Assembly: GCA_032719365.1 (NCBI GenBank)
Contig: CM064866.1
Span: 79,092,916-79,156,915 of the forward strand
Origin: Prinsepia uniflora
Taxonomy: Eukaryota; Streptophyta; Magnoliopsida; Rosales; Rosaceae
Direction: 5' to 3'
Length of the DNA: 64,000 bases
Made by a program: the position numbers and the translations under genes. Positions 12,701-24,088 of this stretch are shown in pieces. Positions within the stretch are counted from its first letter, which is position 1. Every line of letters starts with the position of its first letter. The notes under the pieces are model-generated. The model searched no databases. It had not been told where the DNA came from and saw only the letters and a program-made list of their open reading frames with translations.

Positions 12701-14508
12701 GTGCTCAATGTGCCTAGAACGTCATTAGTAGCTAAAAATTACTCATATTAAAGCAGATCATGCATGTTCAACAAAACATGTATAAATTTGTAAGGGACAT
12801 TCTTCAAAATAAAATGTCAAAATTGCTCAATCTCCTAAGGAAGTTCAAAAACCTTTTCAAAAGACGTCAGAAGAGTAAGATAATACCTCATTTTTGGCAC
12901 CTACGTCCTTCTTTCTGTCTTCAGCTGGCTTCAGAGCGAGCTCCAGATAATCACGAGGCGTTATCTTTCCACTGTCCTCTTGTAAATCCAGATAAAAGTC
13001 CTGAAAGCAGGACAGTAAACATTAACACAAAGGAAAACCCATAATATTCTACTATATATATTGTGTATTCAGAAGACAGCAAAAAATAAATGTTGTAGTT
13101 GATAGCGGAAAGATCTAAGAAATAAGTTAATTTGAAACCAATTACCCTCAAAAGCCACACAAAGATTGGGGAGAACTGCCCAATTTCAGAAGCTGTGGTT
13201 CCTCCAGAGGCTTTAACACGAATATGTTTGGTCATTTGAGTAACAAGAGAGATACGATCGAGTGAAGCTTCATCAATGCCACCCATCTAAAATACAAGGA
13301 AAAGGAGTTATGGAGAAACCATAAACCATATTCAGAGACAATTTAGAAAGGATCAAACACTCGGCATAAGTTTTCTTACCTGGTTGTAAATAAACATGCT
13401 AGATAAGAGAACAGCTAAGGAAAATATCTGTGTGGTGTATGTTTCCTGTAAGATAAAAGTATGTTATAAGTATTAATCAGCCTAAAAGGTCATATTGGTT
13501 ATAGAACCAATACGATTGATAAAGTTTATTATCATAACTATGAAACAAAAGGACCAACTAAAAACATTATAAGTTAAAAAATGAAGGCTAACCGTTTGAT
13601 CAAACGCTTCTATTCCTTCAGTATCCAATAGTAGTAAATTGTATTCAGTTCCGTCCAGAGCTGTTCTCTTAAATGGGGCACTCCACAACCATAACCCTTT
13701 CGTACAGGGACGATGGGTAGATGCTACTCTGAATCCACCACTCCTTCCGAGAAGCTATAAAGCAAAAAGCAAAGATAGGAATTTATATTTCTAATGTCAA
13801 AATTAAACTGGTAGGGAAGTAAAATTAGAATTAGCTTAGTGGTATCATCTAAAACCACAGTATTTTCAACGCATTGTTATGTAAGCTAACCATGCATGTC
13901 CACGAACTATTAACACACGAATATAAGCTAATAACAAATCACATAGTCGAGCTTTTAGCATATTAAAAAATACAGCTAAGTGGTTCCACCATGAAAAGGA
14001 GAGGACTACAAAAGCTCAGATTTTATGGCTTCATCAAGTAACTGTCTAAGAACAGTTCATAATAGAGTGCCTCAAGATACCTTCAATTGCGTTTTGAAGC
14101 AGTGAAAGCTAATAAACCTAAGAAAGGCTCTAATTTGAAATGAAGAAAACAAGCCCTAGCCATAGCTGATAGAAACAAAACCCCCAAAGAATAAGGAAAA
14201 AAAAAACAATGAAGCAGAATCTTCTTAATATTGAGAGAAAATGACGATAATTTCACCTGGTTTAGAATGAAGCTCTTGCCCTGGCGAGCACGCCCACACA
14301 CCGCAACAATACCAATGGGCTCCTTCACAAGGTGCAGCATGGAGACCGCTTCCTGATCCATCCGGAACTTTCCATCATCGTCGCAATAAACCAGACGTAT
14401 CGGCCTCGGAGGACCGGTTACCGGCGCCGACGACCGAGAGGTTGAGGGAGAGAAGGCCGGCGACGGAGGTGATGAATCTGAGGAATTACTTCTCCAAAAC
14501 TTCCTCAT
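8290..14508 (-). CDS. GBPL3: Guanylate-binding-protein-like GTPase, 14 exons, 1064 aa
   Basis: Exons (minus): 14257-14508, 13593-13754, 13380-13445, 13146-13286, 12887-13000, 12527-12628, 12228-12413, 11412-11501, 11213-11347, 10625-10747, 10463-10548, 9774-10386, 9528-9605, 8290-9336. All junctions are GT-AG and in phase, giving 1064 residues, close to Arabidopsis AT5G46070. The N-terminal GTPase shows P-loop GRARQGKS (72-79), DTEG (127-130) and the GBP-type RD motif across the exon 4/5 junction (about 207). A long coiled coil covers about 440-960. Basic stretches near the C-terminus (KRSR, NKRTR) could be nuclear signals. The Arabidopsis homologue is known as a nuclear, condensate-forming GTPase linked to immunity and the nuclear periphery; the same role here is inferred. 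The family match is sure; the exact subgroup name less so. Confidence 0.93.
9701..9769. repeat. (AG)n microsatellite in GBPL intron 12
   Basis: A nearly pure dinucleotide run of about 69 bp. In gene sense it is (CT)n beginning about five bases after the exon 12 donor at 9773, so it occupies the start of the intron. Confidence 0.97.
11491..12228. repeat. Tandem duplication of GBPL intron 7 and the start of exon 8
   Basis: 11491-11850 and 11851-12228 are two copies of the same roughly 360-378 bp sequence. They differ by scattered substitutions, a longer CA run and a small indel. The unit spans from inside exon 8 to the end of exon 7. The extra copy therefore adds a second CAG acceptor and a second GTTTGT donor with 13 exon-like bases between them (11849-11861). 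Confidence 0.92.
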
Positions 14509-15699
14509 CTATAACCGCGGTTCTTCGCTCTAGTTTTGACTCGTGAATTGTGATCTTCAATTTTTTGCTTCCAGAGATTTCTAGTTCAGCTCACTACGAA
14601 CGTAGAGAAAAACGAGGAGAGATAGAGCCGAGGGTTTAAAATTTGGGGAGGGAAAGGGCCGAGGTTTTGGAGCTTTTTACAGAGAAGCTAGAAGCGGCAC
14701 GAGTCAAATGACGATTGTGGGTTCGGTCGTCGTTGTGGTCAACCTGGCGATTACCCCAGAGAGTTTTTTGGGTATTTGCAGATGGAAGTGGACCTCAGAT
14801 GGTGCGACAGCGTGTCAACAAAGCTACCTTTGCATTTGCAGTGCTTCTTTTCTTTTCGGAATTGTATAGCACAAACCGGCAATTGCTTCCCATTTGTGTT
14901 TTTGCACAACGGCCCACCGCTCAAACTAAGAAAGCCCAAATAGGCCTCTTTTGAAAATCCGGTCTGATAAATCAAAGGAGGGCCCAAACTGCTATCGCAT
15001 AAATTTAAGAACCCACTCACATCTGCTGGTCGATCCAGCTGAACCAGCCATAAACTCGGCTGGGCTGGCTGAGAATTGTAAGTTACGATCGAAATCATCG
15101 GTCCGAGTTCCTCTTGATTTATATCATCTCTTTAGAAGTAGAGAAATTTTTGTGTAAAATGTGAACGATATTCTTTTTTTTTTTATTACTTAAGACCTCG
15201 GTCCGAATGTTACGATATAACAATATAACTGATATTTCATTTATTCAATATATGAAAAATAGATATACATGTCAATGTCAATGTCAATGTCATGGTGATA
15301 TTTCTGAGTTTTCTAGAGTATTACTCTTATGATTAATAATTTTATTTTAGACCATCAGTTTGATTCGTTTCTCTTACCTATAATTATATCTTGTATGAGA
15401 AGATATGCAGCTCTTCACCGCCATGGTAAGACAACTCCTAAATATAAGCATAATTCTCTTTTCGATCTATGTACTTTTAGACTTGTTTTACACCGATACA
15501 AGCATTATCACTTTAAAAAAAATTATTTTTATAGATTCATTTTATTTCTTCTTATATTGTAAAAAGAAAAAAAATATTAGACATATGAAACTCATCACTA
15601 CCTTGTATGGACATTGAGTCCATAGCATGTTTCACAAAGCACCCCGGTAAACCGTCTTCAATAAAGTAAATGCTAAAAAGTAATATACTCATCCAAAAC
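14509..15699. other. GBPL upstream region and spacer
   Basis: Presumed 5' UTR and promoter of the GBP-like gene, with several GGCCCA-type motifs at about 14908-14995, which are common in promoters of broadly expressed plant genes. No gene is seen. AT-rich beyond 15150. Confidence 0.45.
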
Positions 15700-17608
15700 T
15701 TAAACGGTAAAGTAAAGAAATACTTTATGAATTATTAGGATGAGTGATAATAAAAACAGTGGAAACCTACTTTCATAAACAGTTATTTTGTACCGGTTCT
15801 CAGCCCAAATATAGTTTCCACAAATCACATAAAACGGTGTCCAGTGTTACACCAAACAAGGTTCAAAGCCCCAATAAGACTCTTGGCCCGAAACATGGTT
15901 TCCAATGGACTCACTCTCGGAGTCCATTATTTTTCTACCTTTCGACTGGGTCACAAGCCCAAAATCATTTCAATAGGGTCTCAAACCCGATTTACTTTCT
16001 CACGAAAATCCGTAAATCATTCATTTTCACACCATGATCAAAGTCACAAATCATCATTCAAATCACTATGCAATCATTGCATTTCAAACCATATTTATAA
16101 AACAATAAAACATATATGCATGCATCATTTAGAGAGTAAAGTCCACTCACACACTGAAATATGTTGCACGCCTACAATCCCCCTAAGCCAATCTGAGGCT
16201 AATTCACACTCTCCGGAACATTCGGATCTGTCCAAATCACACTCAAAGGTTACTACTAACCTATACAAGTCCAAACTACCCTCAAAACTCTCAGAACAGT
16301 CAACGTGTCCCGAACACGCTTCCCGAGGCTAAAGAATTCTATTTGACCAATCAAACGATCTCCGATCAATCTGAAACCACCACCATTGGATTCAGATCGT
16401 CGAAACCTTTCAAACAAAACAGGTCTCACCTCAAAATTTGTGCCAACGCACAGGTGACAGTCAAGGTCAACACTGGTCAAAAGTCAACAATGCTGGCAGC
16501 AATGTCAACGCTGACATCAACATAGTCAACGTTGACGTCAGCGGTCAACGGCTGACGTCAGGTCTGACAGGTCTAACACGTGTCAGCTCGTCATTGGTTC
16601 ACGCGTCTGACACCTGACTGGACCTAACAGCATGCCACGTGTCGAAATGTGATTAGTCCAAACTTCTGACAGCTCTAACAATCAATGACATCATCAGATG
16701 ACGTCATCGTCGTCTTCCTCTCGTCGGATCGACCCGCATTTCTGTAACGGGTCAAATAGACCCACGACCTGACCTGGTTCTAAAACTTTCATTCCTCTAC
16801 CAATCCTCGCCATTTTTGTCCCTAAAGACTCTTAATGATCCCTAAGATAGCTCTATGAACTCAAAACCAGAAGAAATGGGCTAGAACGTACCTGTCTTGG
16901 ACCACCAGCCATGGCCAAACTTCCACCGCCCTTCCAGGGCTGTCCAGCAGTTCAAACCCCTTGCTTTTGATCCCCACGAGCTCATCCATGTCCTAGAAAC
17001 ATAACCGAGTCAACAAAATCGTTCCCCAAACGTCCAAACAAAATTTTGAATTTTGAATAGCCACCGGTTTTGGGTTTCACCTTTTTCATGGTTTTCTAGC
17101 CACCGCATAGCTCCGTCGTCCACCACCAACCTCTCAGCCTCGCCGTCTCACCCTCAGCCTCACTCTCAGTCAATTTGGGGTCCTCAACCGAACCAGCAAG
17201 GGAGAGGGCATTGGGTGCTTTAGGTTTTGGGTTTTTGGGTGAACAGAATAGAGAAAAGGGAGAGATGCATGAATGAAAAAGGAAAGGGCAATGGATGAGT
17301 GACACTTGTAATTCGTGCAATAGTACTCGAAATCTTCTGTGACCCGTAACTTTCTAGTACAATGTCTGATTTCAACGTGTTGCTTGTCCACGGACTCATA
17401 TCGACTCGATCCACATACTGATCCTCGATTCTCGTGCATTTGACCTCCTGGGTCAAAAATCAACTTTTTACCCTCGTTCACGGGAAAAATATTCATTTCA
17501 CCCTGAGCGTCCCACAATCTTCGACTAATTCCCGATTAGTCTCCCTAATCCTCAATTAGTCCTTAATTAATTTCGTAAGTTCGGGACGTCTAACCACTCC
17601 CAATAGTT
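15700..17608 (-). repeat. Decayed LTR of the same superfamily
   Basis: This looks like an old, mutated LTR. It has the GTCCACTCAC block (16141-16150), GGACT...AGTCC and GGGTC...ACCC hairpin-like units (about 15850-15990), a run of TGACGTCA-like and GTCAAC motifs (16440-16710), and an end like those of the other LTRs (GTTCGGGACG, then ...GTTACA at about 17603-17608). No partner LTR is visible, so it may be a solo or truncated copy. Left boundary is approximate. Confidence 0.55.
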
Positions 17609-17792
17609 ACATCCTTTGGCACGAGAATTATAACCTCTAACCGGCAATATCACAACAAATCAAGAATTAGATATCAAAGCAGCATCAATGAGCTTAGGGT
17701 AGCAATCATCAAATGCATAGAATAAACTTCAAAATTTATCCTATACGGGCAACAATGCAAGTAGCAATATACCTTCAAACACAAATCCACAC

Positions 17793-18068
17793 CTAATTTC
17801 GTCTGAAACTATAACTTACCTGACCATCTATACAAACTAGAAACCTCTTGCATAAGTTATCGTCAGTCCATGATGTCTTCACTGTAGCTACATTCCCACA
17901 AAGACATCTTCGCTCTTGCTCGCACCCTCCACTCTCATCCATATCGCGACTCAGACGGGGGAAAACTTGCGATTTTCCATTTTGTTTCACTTGGGTTTCA
18001 CCTCCTTCTTGGCCAAATTCAAATGCCCGAGTTTCAAGCCAGCTCAATTTCGAATGCATGGGTTTCAC
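17793..18068 (-). pseudogene. GRF-type zinc-finger gene fragment
   Basis: The minus-strand frame contains RRCLCGNVATVKTSWTDD followed by NLCKRFLVC. This matches the GRF zinc-finger pattern (CxCG, a TSxTxxN block, then RRF-x-C), with GRR altered to CKR. A potential donor (CAG/GTAAGTT) follows shortly after. No continuation, promoter or partner exon is recognisable. GRF fingers occur in small plant proteins and are often spread with transposons. Probably a captured or decayed fragment rather than a working gene. Confidence 0.5.
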
Positions 18069-18160
18069 GCCTTCGCGATTTCGAATTCCTGGGTTTCAAG
18101 CCCTCGTGATTTGGAATCCCTGGGTTTCAAGCTCGCGATTTCGAATGTCTGGGTTTCACC
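18048..18160. repeat. Four tandem copies of a 27-31 bp unit
   Basis: Successive units read TTTCGAATNCNTGGGTTTCA followed by a GCCTTCGCGA-like tail. Each has a few substitutions. Confidence 0.85.
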
Positions 18161-19912
18161 TATGCCTATCTTTAACACATCACCGTCTGCACAACTAACC
18201 TAGGAACCTAAGTTTGAGGGAGATTCCAAACTCACAATCTAAAAATTACTTATATTCATCCTATATCAAAAACTACACAATCTCAAACTACACAATTTCT
18301 CTTAAGATATTCATGAAATTCCTACTCACTACGTAGCCAGGCGATCTTTAATAGCAATCCAAAGTATCGGGCTAGCCCTCACGATTGAGACCTTAGACCA
18401 AACAAGATGCGCCCAAGGTTTCTTACTCCCACTTGTAGTCTAACTCCTTTCACAACGATCTAAACTAGATGAGAATTTCCCATTGAGAGGAAGACTCCAA
18501 ATGTTCCGAACTAAACTTGCATCTTAGGATTTGATCATATGTTATTGGAGTACAAATAATTGATTAAAAAAAATACTTAATTCATGCAATTTCTTGCAAC
18601 CATCATCATGCTTATCTTGATGCCCAAGTTGCTTAATTAATAATGTGTTATAATTGATTAACTGCAGTAAACATTAGGCTTAAAATGGAAAATAAACAGA
18701 GCCTTAAAATAGCAACTATGCCATTGATTGGTGCACGTCACCGGGCTGATAATTTAGATCAAACGTGGATGCATTCGCGTCACAACCTGATTGTTCATGA
18801 GCTGTGCACGACAGCTTCACTACTCATAATACTATCATATTCCCACCTGCTTTCGTCACGCATACGTTGACGCGCGCATCGATTTCTATTTTTAAATCAG
18901 GCTTTAATAACACCTTCATAATATATTTCATTGAACTTATTCCAATTAAATAAAATCTTATACATTAAAAAAAAAAATCATTTATACCAAGCTTTCTCAA
19001 ATGCCTTTATAAAAAAAAAATGTTTAAGCCACGCTCTCCCTCTCACTCGATTTTGGCCAATAAGAGTAGTAATTAACCAGGAATGTAGACGGCTACTAAT
19101 TATGACTTTTGGTCTAGGTAATAAGCGCGTGGAACCCATCAACCATCGGTATACATATCTAACTAACTAAACTATATGAAATGTGTACATCCCACCAAAT
19201 TTGAACCATACAAAAAATTAACATAATCGATGTGTAATTATGATAGGTATAATTCGAGGAAAATCGTGTGGAATCCATCAGCCACCGATGTACATACTTA
19301 ACTAACTAAACTATACATATTTTGTACGTCCGATAAAATTGGAACTACATAGAAAATTAACATAATGGATGTGTAATTATGATACGTATAAATCGAGAAT
19401 TACCAAATAGTGAATTAAAATATGAAAAATATTAATTTTTTATTGGTACTATTCACGGATTGCTAATTAAAAAAACGCTAATCAAGTAATGAAAAAGGCG
19501 ATTAGATTTAGACAAAGCATGGGCCTTGCAGCCAGCTCAACCACATTGGCTGGGTACCATACTTTATCGCTAACCTGAAAATCCTCATAAATAATAAAAT
19601 TAATCAGCAATTAGTACAATTAATGCATTTTTTATTTGTGAAAAAAATACATGCACATGTTTCACACTAATCTCCAACCCAAGTAATCATTGTCTGTTAA
19701 TCATGATCTTAATTAGCATCTTAAGAGAGACGATAATTAATTCTTCGCATATTACTCAAGATCGAAAATGAAATTAATTACTTGATAGCAGTACGTACAA
19801 TCTCTCTTTGATTCCAACAACTCTATCTCAAATTCTCCAAGGATATTCAAGTCAGGATAAGAAATCAAACCTCACAATTCACCGGAAGTTTTGTAAATTA
19901 AAACCCCTAAAA
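18161..19912. other. Intergenic AT-rich spacer
   Basis: No supported gene. It contains the tandem duplication at 19121-19400 and the 3' flank of the glutaredoxin gene. Confidence 0.5.
19121..19400. repeat. Tandem duplication, two 140-bp copies
   Basis: 19121-19260 and 19261-19400 share CGYGTGGAAYCCATCA, a TAACTAACTAAACTATA block, AAAATTAACATAAT and GATGTGTAATTATGATA in the same order. Confidence 0.85.
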
Positions 19913-20320
19913 TCAAAGCCACAGAGCTCCAGCTTGTTTTAAAACAGGTACAAGTTCACCTGAAATATGAGTAGCCATAACCTTCTCTAACCCACCAAAC
20001 AGCTTCCCACCCACGAACACCACCGGAAACTGCGGCCAATCTTCCTGACCTTCTCCGACAATCAACTTCCGCAATTCAACTACCACATCGGCCTCCTCCT
20101 CCTCGTCCACCTCGAAGACCGTAGGGTTCACCCCGTGGCCAAGCAGCAACCGCTTCACCACGTGGCACATGCAGCACCCGCGTCGTCCGACGACCGTCAC
20201 GGCATTCTCCGACACCAATTTTCGTATGCCGGCTACCGATCTGCCGGCCGCGACGGAGGATCCGCGGCCGGTAGTGGTGCCAGTTACCCATGCTCCATAA
20301 GGAATAGCTTGTGATTGCAT
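19913..20320 (-). CDS. GRXC9: CC-type (class III) glutaredoxin, GRXC9/GRX480/ROXY19-like, 135 aa
   Basis: Single-exon frame with redox motif CCMC at residues 49-52 in the context GRRGCCMCHVV. It has the GVNP and GGKLFGG blocks of the glutaredoxin fold, ATHISGELVP, and the C-terminal ALWL motif that CC-type glutaredoxins need to bind TGA transcription factors. Length and sequence fit Arabidopsis GRX480/ROXY19 closely. That protein is known as a salicylate-induced, TGA-interacting glutaredoxin that represses jasmonate/ethylene output. Function here is inferred from similarity. A glutamate-rich stretch (EEEEAD) lies about residue 73. Start chosen as the first ATG, supported by a TATA box and a TGACG cluster upstream. 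Confidence 0.93.
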   Translation of the reverse strand: MQSQAIPYGAWVTGTTTGRGSSVAAGRSVAGIRKLVSENAVTVVGRRGCCMCHVVKRLLLGHGVNPTVFEVDEEEEADVVVELRKLIVGEGQEDWPQFPVVFVGGKLFGGLEKVMATHISGELVPVLKQAGALWL

Positions 20321-20431
20321 ATTGTTATTGTAATTTTACTAAGCCCGAAAAAAAGATCCAATTGTTATGGAATAGAGTTTTGGGAGGGAGGAGACGGCGA
20401 GGGAGAAGTAGCGTTTGAGAATTGGGGGGAT

Positions 20432-20439
20432 TTTATAAA
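20432..20439 (-). promoter_or_regulatory. TATA box of glutaredoxin gene
   Basis: TTTATAAA lies 112 bp upstream of the start codon and just downstream of the TGACG cluster. Confidence 0.6.
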
Positions 20440-20477
20440 GTGTGTTGTATGAGAGAGAGAGAGAGGCGTAGACTCTA

Positions 20478-20542
20478 ACGTCAACGGCAGTTGCGCAGTA
20501 TCCGACGTCAGAATGTACTGTTGGTGACGTGGAGTTACGTCA
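20478..20542 (-). promoter_or_regulatory. Cluster of four TGACG (as-1-like) motifs
   Basis: TGACG motifs occur at 20478-20483, 20504-20510, 20525-20530 and 20537-20542. The last two form an inverted pair (TGACGTggagtTACGTCA). The cluster is 40-110 bp upstream of the TATA box. as-1-type TGACG pairs bind TGA bZIP factors and confer salicylate/xenobiotic induction, a known feature of GRX480 promoters. Confidence 0.65.
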
Positions 20543-22350
20543 GCCGCGTTGGTTTAAAATGGACAGATCCAGGTGGCATATGGCGAATGCTGAAATGCCC
20601 GGCCCATACGTCGGTGTTAATTGCCCACCCGCCTCGCCTTTTGTTTGCTTCACCTTAATACATACTGAGAACCGAAAGGAGCGAGGGCCTACTCCTAAGC
20701 GCTCTTTCTTTATGCGAATTTTTATTTTTTTGGGAAGTATTATGTTTTATTAATGGAATTAAAAGTACAAGGAGAGTAAGGTGTATAAATTATAGTCACA
20801 TTAAAACTTTGTTAAATATTTTCACGTAATCGAAAGAAAGAAAAAAATATCATGCATCAAGAAAAAATAATTAATTATTCTCAATTAGTAATTAGAAAGT
20901 ACATTTGGTGGGTGCTAATTAGGGATAGGTCTCTGTCCGTCGTTAATAATTAATTATATATCAATACGTTACAACTTATTGATGGATGCATTATAGAATC
21001 CACCTACCGTGGTGGTGCTCGCAATCACCTATATGTCTACATACTTCCATGGATGGGATTGATCATTAATTAGAAGAGTAGTGCTTGCTAGGTGCATCAC
21101 GTTGGGTATTTGTTAGTTAATAGTATGCTAGAGATTTTTTTATATACATGACTAATAATTAATGGATAATACTTACTTACCAAAATATTTTGGTGATATT
21201 TCATCGTATTACTCTTTAGATTTATCAAAATATCTTTTCACATATATCATAATCGAAACCGTCTATTTTATGAAGTATCATATCGAATTATTTCAAAAAA
21301 AAAAATGAATATAAATAAAAGGTAATTTATACATAGACGATTCGACATAAAAAAATTTAATTTTTATCCATGTGGAATATAAGTATTGTCCATAAATAAT
21401 TAAGTATTATCCAAAAAAAAATCAACAAAATTATATATCATTTGTATATATCAAGTAAATAAAATATAAAAAATTTAATTTTTATTAATATGGGATGTAA
21501 GTATTGTCTATAATTAATTATATATGCATTGATGCGTTTCTAAATTTATTAACATTAATTAATAGTTCAAAATTACTTACATGAGGGTGAGTATTGTTTA
21601 TTAGTGCGTAATTAAATTTGCTTATATCAATAACACTTGAAAATTCGTGAGGATATAAAAGCACATCTAAATTATTTTTGGAGCCACAAAAGATAAGCAC
21701 ATCCTTTTAGATGGGTACCGATGATAAAAGATAATAAAAACAATGCTTGCAAATATCTATATATACATAAAATATTCTAATTCGTTAAAAAAAAATTATT
21801 TGATTGATCTTCTTTCAATGTAGGAGGATTTTCATTGGTGCTCATAAGGATGTAATAAGGAATAATCTAACCGATTTTTCTGTTGATTTTGTCGAAATTT
21901 GTTCGTAGTTAAACTTTCTTTTTTTGTTTATACTTTATCGTCATAGTATCGATATATTTTATGAGACGTTTTTTAAATACAATTTTTTTATTTCATATTT
22001 TCAATATAAAAATAAAATAGAACTAACATATTGAAATCCCCTAATGCGTATATCACCTTTTTCATTTTAAAAAAATCAAAATAAAAACTAAATTAACTTT
22101 TAACATACTATTAATTATTGATGTTTTATTTTCTTATTTATTACTTATTTATTGTTTTCGTGAAAAAATTTAGTGAAGCTCATTCACCTTTTTAATTTTA
22201 GATAAATTGATGAAAATAGAAAGTTTGACAAAAATGTATTAAAAAATAGGAGCCCATAAAATATTTTTATAAATCTACATACTATATAAGTGTTATAGTA
22301 GCCCTACATCTTAGAGAAGAAGAGAGAAAACCAAGCTCCCACTGTGACTG
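20543..22350. other. AT-rich intergenic region
   Basis: No supported gene. Short diverged duplications occur at about 21360-21520. Confidence 0.5.
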
Positions 22351-24088
22351 GTTTTTTTCCTCCCAAGTTCTTGCTACATAGACTAGCTCATCATTTTCAT
22401 TTCGCTCTCATCATCTTCAGTTCGCTCATCATCTTCATTTCACTCCCATCATCTTCATTTCACTCATCATCTTCAGTTCATCCTTATCTTTCTATGTCTT
22501 TAATTTTTGTTCTAATCATTATTCTTGGTGTTTTGTGTGTTGGTGAATTTGTTTTTATGTGTTGGGTAATCCTAAAATTAAAGCAAATAACCAATTAGTG
22601 AGTGAGGAAGATGAATTTGCATGTATGATGTTGGGAAGATGATGTTGGCTTGAAGGCCATATAAGTCATTTTCGAATATGCATATTTAATATGAGGAATA
22701 GATCTAGTATGACATTATCCCAATAATCTAGTAGTCTTGTAGTATCCTTATAGTTTGATAGTGTCCTCATAGTATGATATTGTCCTCATTGTTTGATAGT
22801 GTCCTCATAGTATAGGCAGTTTCAATTGCTTTTATTTGTAAAATTTATGTGTTTTTGTCCTCATTATATTCTAGAGGGAGGCAAGGAAAAAACCAAGATG
22901 TGAAGATTTTGAATAGTCGTGTTTCAAGGATGTTAGCAAAATGCATTTGCTTACATGTTTTTTGGATGCACTATTAGGTTATGTGACCTACTTAAAATGG
23001 GCGCCTATAATCACGCTTTTTAATATGTGCATATGTTTCGTTAAGTTACTGCCACTAATGCCAGTTATTGTTTTCCTACGTTTGTATGCTTCAATTGCTT
23101 GGTATTATTGTTGGTAAATATATTTTTTTTGTCAGAAACATACAAATATCAATGAACAAACTATGATGACACTACTGGACTATGAGGATAACAAGTAGCA
23201 TTTTGTGATAAAAATCCACAGAAAACATACAAATATCACTAAACAACCTATGAGGACACTACCAGACTATGAAGACAACAAGTAGCATCATCTGATAAAA
23301 ATATAGAAGAAAACATACAAATATCACTTAACAGACTATGAAGACACTACTAGATTTCGAGGATAACAAGTAGTATCATATGATAAAAATTCATAAGAAA
23401 ACATACAAATATCACTGAACAAACAATGAGGACATTGATGGACCATAAGGACAACAAGTAGCATCATCTGACAAAAACTCGGAAGAAAACATATAATTAT
23501 AAGTGAACAGACTATGAAGATACTATCGGACTATAAGGACAACAAGTAGCATCCTCGGATAAAAATCTAGAATAAAACATACAAATATCACTAAAGAGAC
23601 CATGAAAAAACAATTAGCATCTTCTGATAAAAATTCAGAAGAAACATACAAATATCATTGAACGGACTATAAGGACACTATATGACAACTAAACTATAAA
23701 TGCACTATTAGACTAGATATATTCTCATATCATATTTGCAAATTCGAAAATAGCTTATAGGGCCTTCAACTCAGCACCATCTTCCCAAACTCAGACTTGC
23801 AAATTCATCTTCTTCACTCCTCAATTGGTTATTTACTTTAATTTGTGGATTGCCCAACTCATATTTAAACAAATTTACCAAACATAAAACACCAAAAATA
23901 ATACAAAAATTAGAGACATAGATGAGGGATGAATTGAAGATGATGAGCGAAAAGCGAAATGAAAATGATTTGTGAAAATCAAAATGAAGATGATGAGTGA
24001 AGTGAAGATGATGAGTGAAATGAACATGATGAGAGGGAAATGAAGATGACGAGCTGGTATAAATAGCAAGACCTGGGAGGAAAAAGAA
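22351..24088. mobile_element. Foldback-like element with long inverted repeats
   Basis: The left arm (about 22351-22706) and the reverse complement of the right arm (about 23700-24088) align along their whole length. Both begin TTTTTCCTCCCA, pass through CATCATCTTCA repeats, GGTGTTTT, AATAACCAATT and GAAGATGAATTTGCA, and reach TTTTCGAAT. By eye the arms are about 80% identical. The interior carries tandem repeats and no transposase frame. This fits a foldback or non-autonomous TIR element. I could not fix exact ends or a target duplication. Confidence 0.7.
23146..23690. repeat. Tandem repeats of about 86 bp inside the foldback element
   Basis: About six to seven imperfect units, each with ACATACAAATATCAC, an ACTATGAGGACACTA-like block, GACAACAAGTAGCATC and TGATAAAAAT. 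The GAGGACACTA blocks are complementary to the TAGTGTCCTC repeats at about 22740-22810, extending the inverted symmetry inward. Confidence 0.85.
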
